Assembly (NCBI RefSeq): GCF_004295795.1 | Contig: NZ_SEBR01000016.1 | Span: 18,868-82,867 of the forward strand | Origin: Flavobacterium sp. | Lineage (GTDB): Bacteria > Bacteroidota > Bacteroidia > Flavobacteriales > Flavobacteriaceae | Direction: 5' to 3' | Length of the DNA stretch: 64,000 nt | In this document: positions 41,324 through 50,913 of the stretch, piece by piece | How the letters are laid out: each line of letters starts with the position of its first letter | How positions within the stretch are numbered: position 1 is the first letter of the stretch | The notes under the pieces: model-generated | The model's input: the letters and a program-made list of their open reading frames with translations, nothing else | Database searches by the model: none | Told to the model about the DNA's origin: nothing | Program-made: the position numbers and the translations under genes

Positions 41324-44300
41324 ATGTTCAAGAAATTCATAGAACGTCCCGTTTTGGCGACCGTGATCTCGATTTTGCTCGTGATCGTCGGAATCCTGGG
41401 ACTCACAAGACTTCCGCTCCAGCAATTCCCTGACATCGCGCCTCCGGCCGTTCAGGTGACCGCTTTCTATCCGGGCGCGAATGCCGAAACCATCCTTCGC
41501 TCCGTGGCGCCTTCTCTCGAGGAAGCGATAAACGGAGTCGAAAACATGAGCTACATGAGCTCGACCGCCAGCAATGACGGATCACTCGTAATCACCGTTT
41601 ACTTCAAACTCGGAACCAATCCGGACCAAGCTGCGGTGAACGTACAGAATCGCGTTTCACAAGCCACGAGCCAACTTCCGTCAGAAGTCGTACTTGCCGG
41701 AATCACGACAACCAAACAGCAGAACAGCCTTATCATGGTCGTCGATATGTATTCGGAAGACGAAACCCAGTACGACCAGACGTTTTTGGCCAATTATGCG
41801 CAAATCAACATCATCCCTGAAATCCGACGGATCCAAGGCGTTGGCCAATCGATCATCTTCGGCGGAAATAAGGATTATTCGATGCGCGTTTGGTTGAAAC
41901 CTTCACAGATGGCGTCTTATAATCTGACTCCGAAAGAAGTCATCGGTGCGATCCAGGACAAAAACCTTGAGGCCGCTCCGGGAAAATTCGGCGAAAGCAG
42001 CAAAGAAGCGTTCGAGTACGTGATCAAGTACAAAGGAAAACTCAACAAACCGACCGAATACGAGAATATCGTCATCCGATCGAATCCTGACGGATCGGTT
42101 TTGCGCCTCAAGGACGTGGCAAAAATCGAGTTCGGAGCTTACACTTACGGAAATTACACGCGCACCAACGGAAAACCCGGAATCAACATCGCGGCCATGC
42201 AACTCGCCGGATCGAACTCGTCCGAAATCCAGATCGCGATTGCCAACCTGATGAAAAAAGCCGAAAAGGACTTTCCGAAAGGCGTGAAATATCTGATCCT
42301 TTACAACACCAAAGATTCACTTGACGCTTCTATCAAGCAAGTCGTGTCGACTTTGGTGGAAGCTTTTATCCTGGTTTTTATCGTCGTTTACATTTTCCTC
42401 CAGGATTTCAGATCGACGCTAATTCCGGCCATTGCCGTTCCCGTGGCGATTCTTGGGACTTTCTTTTTCATGAACATCTTCGGATTCTCGGTAAACCTTT
42501 TGACTTTGTTCGCGTTGGTTTTGGCCATCGGAATCGTCGTGGATGACGCGATCGTCGTCGTCGAGGCCGTGCACGCCAAGATGGAACACCGACATTTACC
42601 GCCTAAAGCAGCCACCATATCAGCGATGAGTGAAATAACGGGGGCGATCATTTCAATCACGCTGGTCATGGCGGCCGTATTTTTGCCTGTCGGATTCATG
42701 GAAGGGTCGACCGGCGTTTTCTACCGACAATTCGCCTTTACGCTGGCAATTGCGATCGTGATCTCGGCTTTGAACGCTTTGACGCTCAGTCCGGCGCTGG
42801 CTGCGGTTTTCCTCAAGGAAATTCACCACGAAGGCGATGAGGCGACCAAGAAAAAATCGTTCAAACAGAAGTTCTTCATCGGATTCAACCAAGGATTCGA
42901 CAAACTCACCACCAATTACGTCGGAAGCCTGCGTTTCCTTACGCGCCACAAATGGTTGAGCCTTGGCGGACTGGCCGTGATCATTGCCTCGACGATTTTC
43001 ATGGTGCAGAGAACGCCAACAGGATTCATTCCGTCGGAAGACCAAGGATTCATCGCGATTTCAATGTCGATTCCGGCCGGAGCGTCGCTTGACAGAACCA
43101 CTAAAGTCGTGGCCGAAGCCGAAAAGATCTTACAGAAACTTCCTTCGCAACGCACCGTGATGGGCTTGTCAGGATTCAATATGTTGACGCAATCTTCGAG
43201 TCCGTCGTCTGCCGTGGCTTTCGTTTTGCTCAAAAAAGCCGGAGAAAGAGGCGAAATTGACGATGTTAATGAGATCATGGGCGACGTCCAGGCCAGATTG
43301 TCGGCTATAAAAGGTGCGAATTTCTTCGTCTTTACGTTCCCGACGGTTCCCGGATTCTCGAACATCGACGGACTTGACTTCGTGCTTCAGGACAAAACCG
43401 GCGGAAGCCTGCAAAAATTCTCGGGCGTCAAGGACAAATTCCTTGGCGAGCTCATGAAACGTCCCGAAATCGCCGTGGCTTTCTCTTCATTCAAAGCCGA
43501 TTTTCCGCAATATGACATGGAAGTCGACGATGTCAAGGCCGAACAATTGGGCGTCTCGGTAAAAGACATCGCCCAAACGATGCAGGCTTATTTCGGATCG
43601 GCTCAGGCTTCCGACTTCAACCGATTCGGGAAATACTACCGCGTCATGGTGCAAGCCGACAAGGAGTCAAGAAACGAACTCGCGTCCCTCGACGGAATTT
43701 TCGTCAAGAACCGCACCGGAGAAATGGTTCCGATCAAAACGATCGTGAAACTCAACCGCGTCTACGGACCGGAAAATGCCTCGCGCTACAACTTGTTCAA
43801 CTCGATCGGGATAAATGCGATCCAAAAACCGGGTTACAGTTCGGGTGATGCCATTCGCGCAGTCGAGGAAGTTGCCGCACAGACGTTGCCTTTCGGTTAC
43901 GGATACGAATTCTCGGGAATGACACGCGAAGAGATATCCTCAGGCGGACAATCGACCACGATTTTCATCCTGTCGCTGTTGTTCATCTATTTCCTTCTGG
44001 CGGCACAATACGAAAGTTACATCCTGCCACTTGCCGTCATACTGTCGATTCCGACAGGGGTTTTCGGGGTTTTCGCAGCCATCGGCCTGACCGGAATTTC
44101 GAACAACATCTACGTTCAGGTCGCCCTCGTAATGCTTATCGGATTGCTGGCCAAGAACGCAATTTTGATCGTGGAATTTGCCGCACAACGGCGACGATCG
44201 GGCAAATCGCTGGTTTCCTCGGCGCTCGAGGCTGCCAAGTTGCGTCTGCGTCCGATCATTATGACCTCGCTTGCTTTTGTCGTCGGTATGATTCCGATGA

Positions 44301-44494
44301 TGTATGCAAAAGGTCCGTCGGCACAAGGAAACCACTCGATCTCGATTGGCGCGGCAGGCGGAATGATTACCGGAGTCGTCTTTGGGGTTTTGATCATTCC
44401 TGTGTTGTTCATCGTATTCCAATACCTGCACGAGAAAGTCTCGGCAAAAAAACCGGTTGCGGCTAATGTTGAAGCCGTTCCAGTCCAAATCTGA
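41324..44494 (+). CDS. RND efflux pump, inner-membrane transporter (AcrB/HAE1-type)
   Basis: A 1056-residue proton-driven drug/solute pump, normal length. Start MFKKFIERPVLATVISILLV. The proton-relay Asp pair is in GIVVDDAIVVVEAV, in the fourth membrane segment. The matching Lys is in GLLAKNAILIVEFAAQRR, in the tenth. Two large periplasmic loops are present, as expected for AcrB-like pumps. It captures substrates from periplasm and membrane and exports them through the adaptor and outer-membrane factor encoded on each side. Likely drugs, bile-like or aromatic compounds; the substrate is not visible. It lies 99 bases after the adaptor gene. Confidence 0.95.
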   Translation: MFKKFIERPVLATVISILLVIVGILGLTRLPLQQFPDIAPPAVQVTAFYPGANAETILRSVAPSLEEAINGVENMSYMSSTASNDGSLVITVYFKLGTNPDQAAVNVQNRVSQATSQLPSEVVLAGITTTKQQNSLIMVVDMYSEDETQYDQTFLANYAQINIIPEIRRIQGVGQSIIFGGNKDYSMRVWLKPSQMASYNLTPKEVIGAIQDKNLEAAPGKFGESSKEAFEYVIKYKGKLNKPTEYENIVIRSNPDGSVLRLKDVAKIEFGAYTYGNYTRTNGKPGINIAAMQLAGSNSSEIQIAIANLMKKAEKDFPKGVKYLILYNTKDSLDASIKQVVSTLVEAFILVFIVVYIFLQDFRSTLIPAIAVPVAILGTFFFMNIFGFSVNLLTLFALVLAIGIVVDDAIVVVEAVHAKMEHRHLPPKAATISAMSEITGAIISITLVMAAVFLPVGFMEGSTGVFYRQFAFTLAIAIVISALNALTLSPALAAVFLKEIHHEGDEATKKKSFKQKFFIGFNQGFDKLTTNYVGSLRFLTRHKWLSLGGLAVIIASTIFMVQRTPTGFIPSEDQGFIAISMSIPAGASLDRTTKVVAEAEKILQKLPSQRTVMGLSGFNMLTQSSSPSSAVAFVLLKKAGERGEIDDVNEIMGDVQARLSAIKGANFFVFTFPTVPGFSNIDGLDFVLQDKTGGSLQKFSGVKDKFLGELMKRPEIAVAFSSFKADFPQYDMEVDDVKAEQLGVSVKDIAQTMQAYFGSAQASDFNRFGKYYRVMVQADKESRNELASLDGIFVKNRTGEMVPIKTIVKLNRVYGPENASRYNLFNSIGINAIQKPGYSSGDAIRAVEEVAAQTLPFGYGYEFSGMTREEISSGGQSTTIFILSLLFIYFLLAAQYESYILPLAVILSIPTGVFGVFAAIGLTGISNNIYVQVALVMLIGLLAKNAILIVEFAAQRRRSGKSLVSSALEAAKLRLRPIIMTSLAFVVGMIPMMYAKGPSAQGNHSISIGAAGGMITGVVFGVLIIPVLFIVFQYLHEKVSAKKPVAANVEAVPVQI

Positions 44495-44498
44495 TCTC

Positions 44499-45917
44499 AT
44501 GAAAAATCACATAAAACTATTGATGACAGGCGTTCTGCTACTCGTTTTGAGCGCCTGTAAAGTCTCGAAAGACGTGGAGACGCCCAAAGATGCGACGCCG
44601 AATACGTTCCGTTTCAACGACGCATCCGGCACTGCTTCCTTTTCTGTCGCTAACACTGACTGGCGAACTTTTTTCACGGATGAAACGCTGCAAACCCTTA
44701 TCGACAGCGCGTTGGCAAAAAACAACGACTTGCTTGTCGCCCAACAAAACATCGAAATTGCGAGATTGCGTTTGGGTCAGGCCAAATGGGGAAATGTCCC
44801 GACTTTGAACCTGCAGGTTGCCGCGAGTTCGACCAATCCGTCAGAAAACAGCTTGAACGGATTGAGTCTGAGCCAATTCGTCGGCCAACATCACATCGAT
44901 GATTTTACGACCGCCGGATCCTTGAGTTGGGAAGCCGACATTTGGGGAAAGATCAGGAACCGCAAGAAGTCGGCGTTGGCGCAATATCTGCAATCGGCGG
45001 AAGCCAAAAACGCACTTCAGACGATCATCGTCTCGAACGTTTCAAAAGGCTTCTACAACTTGCTGATGCTCGATTCCCAACTCGAAGTTGCCCGCAAGAA
45101 CCTCGATCTCAACGACCGAACTTTACAGATGATCAACCTCAGGTACGATTCGGGACAAGTGACGTCTTTGGCCAAACAACAGGCTGAAGCACAGAAACTT
45201 GTGGCCGCGCAACTCATTCCGTTTCTCGAACAGCAAATCGCGATCCAGGAAAATGCTTTGAGCGTACTTACGGGCAGTTTTCCCAAAGCGATCGACCGCA
45301 AATCTTCTTTGGCCGCCTTGTCGGTTTCAGACAAATTGGATGCGGGCGTTCCCAGCGAAATGGTCGCGACACGGCCTGACGTAAAGGCTTCCGAGTTGTA
45401 TCTGCAACAATGGAATGCCGAAGTTGGCGTGGCGAAAGCCCAGTTGTATCCGACGCTCACGATTTCCGCGACAGGCGGCGTGAACTCGTTCGAGGCCAGC
45501 AATTGGTTCACGATGCCCGCTTCCCTATTCGGAACGGTCGCCGGCGGACTTACACAACCTTTGCTGAACGGAAAGCGTCTCAAAACCCAATATAAAGTGG
45601 CGAAGGCCGAACGCGAAAAAGCGGTGATCGGTTTCAGGCAGTCGGTTTTGGTGGCTGTGGGTGAAGTTTCCAACGCCTTGGTTTCGATCGACAAACTCAA
45701 ATTGCAATACGAAGCCGCGGACGGTCGTCGACTACAGCTCGAAAAAGCGGTCTCGAATGCCGATATGCTGTTCAAATCCGGAATGGCCAATTACCTTGAA
45801 GTCATCACGGCTCAGGACAATTTACTGCAAAGCGAACTTCAGGTTTTGGTCCAGAAAAAGGCCAGACTCGACGCCAATGTAGACTTATATCGCTCTTTGG
45901 GCGGTGGATGGAAATGA
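44499..45917 (+). CDS. Outer-membrane efflux channel (TolC/OprM-type lipoprotein)
   Basis: A 472-residue protein; the start at ATG 44499 gives MKNHIKLLMTGVLLLVLSAC, a lipobox with Cys20. The longer frame overlapping the RND gene is not needed: the stop of that gene is five bases before this ATG. Two outer-membrane efflux protein repeats (PF02321) follow, with DWRTFFTDETLQTLIDSALA at the start of the first and VATRPDVKASELYLQQWNAE in the second. It forms the trimeric exit duct of the pump. Last gene of the operon, followed by a terminator. Confidence 0.93.
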   Translation: MKNHIKLLMTGVLLLVLSACKVSKDVETPKDATPNTFRFNDASGTASFSVANTDWRTFFTDETLQTLIDSALAKNNDLLVAQQNIEIARLRLGQAKWGNVPTLNLQVAASSTNPSENSLNGLSLSQFVGQHHIDDFTTAGSLSWEADIWGKIRNRKKSALAQYLQSAEAKNALQTIIVSNVSKGFYNLLMLDSQLEVARKNLDLNDRTLQMINLRYDSGQVTSLAKQQAEAQKLVAAQLIPFLEQQIAIQENALSVLTGSFPKAIDRKSSLAALSVSDKLDAGVPSEMVATRPDVKASELYLQQWNAEVGVAKAQLYPTLTISATGGVNSFEASNWFTMPASLFGTVAGGLTQPLLNGKRLKTQYKVAKAEREKAVIGFRQSVLVAVGEVSNALVSIDKLKLQYEAADGRRLQLEKAVSNADMLFKSGMANYLEVITAQDNLLQSELQVLVQKKARLDANVDLYRSLGGGWK

Positions 45918-45941
45918 GTTTCTTGTTTTCATTTTGTGTGG

Positions 45942-45968
45942 AAAGCTCTTCTTCGGAAGGGCTTTTTG
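45942..45968 (+). terminator. Terminator of the RND operon
   Basis: AAAGCTCTTC-TTCG-GAAGGGCTTT with TTTT following, a stable UUCG-type tetraloop hairpin. Confidence 0.8.
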
Positions 45969-46079
45969 CATTTTAGCCTCGGATTTTTTTTGGAGTTTTG
46001 CCGCTGATTCTTTTTTGCCACGGGCGAATTTACTGTCTCAAAAAATCAGTTGGAAGCTTGGCCACGACAATCTTACTGC

Positions 46080-46915
46080 CAAAATCTATTCGTGCATTCG
46101 TGGCTAAAAATCCAAAGAAAATTGGCGGATTCTTACCGCATAAAAAATCAAGAATTTGCCGCGAATACGCGAATTCGCGGTTTAAAATCGATGCTAAATT
46201 GGCCACAAATACACAATGTATCTACTGCCAGAATCTATTCGTGCATTCGTGGCTAAAAATCCAAAGAAAATTGGCGGATTCTTACCGCCGAAAAGGCCAG
46301 GAATTTTGCCGCGAATTCGCGAATTTAGTTTCAGGGCGCTGGAGAATTCGCGGTTTAAAATCGATACTAAATTGGCCACAAATACACGAATGTATCTACT
46401 GCCAAACTCTATTCGTGCATTCGTGGCTAAAAATCCAAAGAAAATTGGCGGATTCTTACCGCATAAAAAGTCAAGAATTTTGCCGCGATTTCGCGAATTG
46501 GCGGTTTAAAGATTCAGTCAGAAGTTGGCCACGAATGCACGAATGTGTTTTACCTTCGAAAAATGTGTTTGCTTCCAAAATATATTTTTGCATTCGTGGC
46601 CAAAATCCAAATAAAATTGGCAGATTCTTACGGCCGAAAAAGCCAGGAATTTTGCCGCGAATTCGCAAATTTAGTTTCGGGCGCTGGAGCAATTCGCGAA
46701 TTCGCGGTTTAAAATCGATACTAAATTGGCCACGAATACACGAATGTATCTACTGCCAGAATCTATTCGTGCATTCGTGGCCAAAAATCCAAAGAAAATT
46801 GGCGGATTCTTACCGCAGAAAAGGCTAGGAATTTTGCCGCGAATTCGCGAATTTAGTTTCAGGGCGCTGGAGAATTCGCGAATTCGCGGTTTAAAATCAG
46901 TCGGAAATTGGCCAC
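46080..46915. repeat. Tandem array of five 150-180 bp units
   Basis: The motif GCATTCGTGGC recurs at 46094, 46243, 46417, 46590 and 46771 (spacings 149, 174, 173 and 181). Each unit has CTATTCGTGCATTCGTGGC, AATCCAAAGAAAATTGGCGG, ATTCTTACCGC, TTGCCGCGAATTCGCGAATT and TTTAAAATCGATACTAAATT-type blocks, and several contain inverted GAATTCGCG and GCCACGAAT elements. Because the unit length keeps one frame open, a 276-codon frame runs through the array; it is an artefact. Confidence 0.9.
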
Positions 46916-46916
46916 T

Positions 46917-46951
46917 ACCCGAGCAACGCGAACTGGCGCGAGCAATACGGG
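46917..46951. repeat. Small repeat module 3, copy 2
   Basis: ACCCGAGCAACGCGAACTGG then CGCGAGCAATACGGGAA; CCCG/CGGG and CGCG/CGCG could pair. It ends the array. Confidence 0.5.
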
Positions 46952-46980
46952 AATTTTTCGGGGTTATCCGAAAACGAAAA

Positions 46981-47850
46981 TCAGTCGGTTCGAGGAAGTT
47001 TCGGAAGTTTGATTTTGTGCAATTGCTGCTTTTTGTTGACCAGAAGCGGCAAATGGAAACGTTCGTTCGAAAGGTAAAAATCGTATCCGTTGAAACTCGT
47101 TATGCCTTCTGTCTGCCGGAATGACTTCGTGAATCGGTACTTTTGGACTTTCGCCGAGAAGAAGTTCGTCGATTGGAAATTGGAAAAATCGAGGATGAAA
47201 GTCCGCAATTGGTTGTCGTATCCGCAAAGTACAAGCCGATGCAGGCTTTCGTTGAAGTACGCGCCGGTAGCGAAAAAGTTCTTTTGTCTGAATTCCGATT
47301 TGTAGCGCGCCACGTGATGTCCGGGCACTTTCGGAATCGAAAAAACCGCCGTGCGATGCTTTTCCTTCGTGAACAAAAACAGGCTGTCGCCGCTTGCCAC
47401 CAAGGCTTCGCAATTGTAATTGATGAACTTTGTCGAATCGGACTTGACCGACGGCCAATGGAAAGAAATCGAATCGATAGCGATCTTGTTTTGCAAAAGC
47501 GGCTTTTTCTCGACGCGATAAATGTTGAGATGCGTGCGCACGTTGTAGTTGTTTCCAACATCGGCTACATAAAAATAGGTGCTGTCCTGAGTGATGTCCT
47601 CGAAATCGCGGTTTCTCACGGGCAGTTTCCACTCGTGCAGGATTTTGCCGTCCTTGGGATCGAGCGCGTACAAAAAAGCCTTGTTTCCCGAATCGTTGTG
47701 CGTGAAGATCCAGCCGTTCCAAGCCTCAAGACCAGAAGTTTCGGCGACTTTTTCCGGAAGTTCCAACGTCTTTTTAGACGTGATCCTGACGGTCTTGGAT
47801 TGTCCGAAGACGAGCATCGGAACAAGGAAAAAAAATAGGATTTTTGGCAT
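46981..47850 (-). CDS. Exported beta-propeller-like protein
   Basis: A 289-residue protein with signal peptide MPKILFFFLVPMLVFGQ. The rest shows repeated beta-strand blades: GLEAWNGWIFTHNDSGNKAF, LYALDPKDGKILHEWKL, DSTYFYVADVGNNYNVRTHL, NIYRVEKK and so on. The pattern resembles NHL/SdiA-regulated-like propellers. No catalytic motif was identified, and the family is not certain. Its 3' end lies close to the repeat array. It is next to, and on the same strand as, the following small exported protein, with a four-base gap. Confidence 0.7.
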   Translation of the reverse strand: MPKILFFFLVPMLVFGQSKTVRITSKKTLELPEKVAETSGLEAWNGWIFTHNDSGNKAFLYALDPKDGKILHEWKLPVRNRDFEDITQDSTYFYVADVGNNYNVRTHLNIYRVEKKPLLQNKIAIDSISFHWPSVKSDSTKFINYNCEALVASGDSLFLFTKEKHRTAVFSIPKVPGHHVARYKSEFRQKNFFATGAYFNESLHRLVLCGYDNQLRTFILDFSNFQSTNFFSAKVQKYRFTKSFRQTEGITSFNGYDFYLSNERFHLPLLVNKKQQLHKIKLPKLPRTD

Positions 47851-47854
47851 CGGA

Positions 47855-48343
47855 TTACTTCAGGCGCGCCACCTCATCTTTCGAAAAAGCCTCGGACAGC
47901 TTGGCATAGTTGAGCACGAGCGCTTTCACTTCTTTGGACGACTTGGCAAAGTTAGCCAAAATCACGTTTTTATCCTCTTGTATCTTGTCGCGATAATCGA
48001 CGATAAACGGAACATTTTCCTGAACGCTCATGCGGATCATACGAATTTCAATATCTTTCGGGCTCGCCGCGGCCGCCGCATCCATAAATGCCGCACCTTC
48101 TTTCATGAACGAAATCTTGTCCGGAAGGAAATTCGAGTGCTTCGATTTGAGCGCCATCGAGCAGCCTTTGTAAGCGACAAGCACTTTGTTGGCATCTTCT
48201 TTGGCGACGTCCTTGACCAATTCGGCGAACTTCATCGCGGCCGCCTCAGATTTCGGGGAAGCGATGTAAGCCTTGCGAACTTGGGCAATGTCGAGTCCGA
48301 CTGTAAAAAATAGTGTAGAAAGGAAAAGTAAGGTGGCCTTCAT
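47855..48343 (-). CDS. Exported helical protein of unknown function
   Basis: A 162-residue protein with a signal peptide (MKATLLFLSTLFFTVGLDIA). The mature part is almost all helix (SEAAAMKFAELVKDVAKEDA, KEVKALVLNYAKLSEAFSKD), with one Cys. No recognised family. Four bases separate it from the downstream propeller gene, so it is the first gene of a two-gene unit. Confidence 0.7.
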   Translation of the reverse strand: MKATLLFLSTLFFTVGLDIAQVRKAYIASPKSEAAAMKFAELVKDVAKEDANKVLVAYKGCSMALKSKHSNFLPDKISFMKEGAAFMDAAAAASPKDIEIRMIRMSVQENVPFIVDYRDKIQEDKNVILANFAKSSKEVKALVLNYAKLSEAFSKDEVARLK

Positions 48344-48474
48344 GCTGTTTGGTTTTTACGCAATATGGTTTGAATTTACGCAAAAACGATGTAGGATTTT
48401 TGGGAAATGTTGCAGGATTTTACCTTTCGATCCATGGATTTTCGAATTCCGGACGGACGGATTTTCTGACAATC

Positions 48475-49602
48475 TTAAGAGCCGTCGCCAAAATTGAACG
48501 TAAGATTCAGAAATCCCAGCAGGTTCGCGTGCTCGACGTCATACTTTAGGGTCAACGGCACCCAAAGGTCTTCGAGTAACCTGATGCGTATTTCGGCGTT
48601 GGCCAGAACACTGTTCTTTTCTTCATCGGGAAGAACGTTTTTTAGAACGGCGTTGAATTCGCCGTAGAATTTCGTTTCGAAAATGCTTTCCGCCTTGGCA
48701 TTCTTCAATTTGATATTGACACCAGCCTTGCCGTTGAAAGCTGTACGCGGTAAGTTGACGTTGCCTGTGTCGGCATAAGTGAATTTCGCCCTTAGATCAA
48801 GTTCGATCCAATTTTTTTCATCACCTCTCAGAAAAACGCTCTCGAAGTCGACTCGCTCGAATTTGTTTCGCGTGTCGGTAGCACCTTTTGCACTTATCGT
48901 CCACAGTGGCTTTACAGCGGTCGCACTGTAAAAGTTCGCCAGGTCGGCGTCGCGTTGAGTGATTAGCGCCTGAACCGTCGCCAGCTTTGCGCCGTTCAAA
49001 TCTACAGCACTCGGATCGGCGAAAATCAAAGCATCCAGATCTTTTATGACTTGGTTGTAGGCCGGCGTCCCGAGATTTACACCTGAATGGATTGCCGCGT
49101 AAATTTCGTTGATGCCATTTTCGAATTCGGCCTCGGATTGGAACAACGGCAGGTAGTTCATTTCATCCAAAGTATTGATCTTACTCTGAAGCAGCTCATT
49201 CAGGCGATTTGCATTTGTACCTCGAATATTGACGAAATCGACGTCGCGTTTGTTCATCAACGCGAATTTACCTTCGAGTGCGTAGCCTTTCAGGTTGAAA
49301 TCATTGTCGAAGTTCACTTTGGCGCCAATCTGTGTGTTCCTAAGAAAAATTATTTTGGAACGCGACATGTTTCTTAAACTTCCATATTCGGAATTCTTCA
49401 ATGCGCCAAAAAGCGTTGTGTTGAATTCGATATTTTTTTCGTCCTGACTCAGCGTTTTGAAAGCCAATTGGTGGAAACCGGCCAAAACGTCCTTGAAATT
49501 TCCAGATTTGGTCTTTTCGACAAGTTCGATTTGATTCAGCGTTTGCGTTTGGGCCAAAGCACCAAAGGAGCAAAATAACAGCAGTAGGCATAATCTTTTC
49601 AT
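48475..49602 (-). CDS. Exported protein with C-terminal barrel-like strands
   Basis: A 375-residue protein with a signal peptide ending LAQ (about residue 18). The first half has mixed helix; the second half alternates hydrophobic strands (KNWIELDLRAKFTYADTG, GKAGVNIKLKN, IFETKFYGEFNAVL, LWVPLTLKYDVEHANLLGFL), the pattern of an outer-membrane barrel or a large beta-sandwich. The final FLNLTFNFGDGS is a barrel-like end. I do not recognise a family. It starts one base after the stop of the small upstream gene, so they share a transcript. Confidence 0.7.
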   Translation of the reverse strand: MKRLCLLLLFCSFGALAQTQTLNQIELVEKTKSGNFKDVLAGFHQLAFKTLSQDEKNIEFNTTLFGALKNSEYGSLRNMSRSKIIFLRNTQIGAKVNFDNDFNLKGYALEGKFALMNKRDVDFVNIRGTNANRLNELLQSKINTLDEMNYLPLFQSEAEFENGINEIYAAIHSGVNLGTPAYNQVIKDLDALIFADPSAVDLNGAKLATVQALITQRDADLANFYSATAVKPLWTISAKGATDTRNKFERVDFESVFLRGDEKNWIELDLRAKFTYADTGNVNLPRTAFNGKAGVNIKLKNAKAESIFETKFYGEFNAVLKNVLPDEEKNSVLANAEIRIRLLEDLWVPLTLKYDVEHANLLGFLNLTFNFGDGS

Positions 49603-49603
49603 A

Positions 49604-49882
49604 TCAAGGGATTTTTATTAGGAAAAATATACTGTAAAAAGGTTCCGCGGTGCTTTTCTCCCGTTGCGTTGCGCCCGATAAAGTGACTTTCGTCGTATCG
49701 TTTTTTTGATTGGCACCCTGAATTTTGATGTAGTATTTGCCATCCGGGAGATTGAAATCTTTTTCGAAAGACTTGTCGGAACTGAACGTATACTCTTTCT
49801 TCGTATCGACCTCGCGTATGTAAACATTTATATCTGAAGGCGGATAAACGGTTCCCACCTCGACTTTTACAGTAAGTTTCAT
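49604..49882 (-). CDS. Small beta-rich protein, unknown function
   Basis: A 92-residue protein without an apparent signal peptide. MKLTVKVEVGTVYPPSDINV and FNLPDGKYYIKIQGANQKND suggest a small beta-sandwich. No family recognised. It is directly upstream of the barrel-like gene with a one-base gap, and the two are probably co-expressed. Confidence 0.6.
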   Translation of the reverse strand: MKLTVKVEVGTVYPPSDINVYIREVDTKKEYTFSSDKSFEKDFNLPDGKYYIKIQGANQKNDTTKVTLSGATQREKSTAEPFYSIFFLIKIP

Positions 49883-50339
49883 ATTTGACTGGTTTTTGGT
49901 TACTGTTTGATTTCCTTCGATCTACCTGATTCGCGTATTAATTTTATACTTCAATAAGATATTGACAACATATTGTTTTATCTCAGAACAAAGAGCAGTG
50001 ACTTTTAATTCGCTGCCAAGGTCAGTCACAATCGATACAACTTTATAGGCTAAACCCTACTAATTCGGACTGTTTTGCCTAGGCATTTCGAAAATCTCCT
50101 GAAAACGCATATTTTTCGTTTCCACTCTTCCCAAATCCGGACGAAGTTAGGCAGAATTGTTAAAAAGTAATTCAAACCAACCACTTGCAGGTTAGAAAAT
50201 TATATGTAGTTTTTGAATCCCAAACAAGTCTATCTTCTTTATTATTCGATACTGTGGAAATCCCTGAACAAATTAGGGTTTTGCCTAATCTGGCTTTTTG
50301 AAAATTTGGCAAATTGCAACCAAACAAAAACTGAATAGT
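49883..50339. other. AT-rich divergent intergenic region
   Basis: 457 bases between divergent units. No coding frame, repeat or exact -7 box was seen; promoters for both sides are expected here. Confidence 0.4.
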
Positions 50340-50906
50340 ATGAGAGATCTTATCGAGAACAAGACATTTTTGAACCTTATGATTGTTGCAGGTGAGCCAA
50401 TTAAAGACGCTTGCAAGGACATTAGTCTAATCCACGACAGGGATTACGAGTACCAGATTGCATGGCTAAAAGAAAATGATTCCAACATTTGCGCCAGGAC
50501 AATCGATAAATATGTGTTGGATGTACACACAGTCAATCAAATTTTCACGCAACTGAGCGTGAACGGCACTTTTTTTAAGACCTGGGCTGAAATAACGACA
50601 ATGTTGTCTGGAACGACTAATTACAGCCATTATGTCGATTTCGCGCTTGACAATAATTCGAATACCGTCACCGGATGGCATAAAGAAACCGAGCATAGCA
50701 AAACCGCTCATAGATTTTCTGCCGCCTTTCTAAGAGCGCTGTGGAAAAAATACAAAGATATAACGCCCGGAGTGGACTTTGCCGTTTTTGATTTCGGTGG
50801 TGCCGTGGGCAAAGCTTTGGGTGTTGTCTTCAACGGAACCAATTATGCAGTCTACGATTACACTAAACAACCCGCGTTGCATCCATATGAAAAATCCCCA
50901 ATTTGA
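50340..50906 (+). CDS. Cytoplasmic protein of unknown function, first gene of a signalling operon
   Basis: 188 residues from ATG 50340 (MRDLIENKTFLNLMIVAGEP); no signal peptide or membrane segment. It has an alpha/beta appearance, with a centre around HKETEHSKTAHRFSAAFLRA and a Gly-rich end (FDFGGAVGKALGVVFNGTNY). I do not recognise the family. It is followed by a membrane protein (7-base gap), a histidine kinase and a response regulator, all on the same strand. It may be a cytoplasmic partner of that system, but this rests on position only. Confidence 0.6.
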   Translation: MRDLIENKTFLNLMIVAGEPIKDACKDISLIHDRDYEYQIAWLKENDSNICARTIDKYVLDVHTVNQIFTQLSVNGTFFKTWAEITTMLSGTTNYSHYVDFALDNNSNTVTGWHKETEHSKTAHRFSAAFLRALWKKYKDITPGVDFAVFDFGGAVGKALGVVFNGTNYAVYDYTKQPALHPYEKSPI

Positions 50907-50913
50907 AATGTAG

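Noticed and set aside
45998..46828. A 276-codon open frame
   Set aside because: It is the translation of the tandem repeat array; the protein repeats the same segment in several frames and has no domain.
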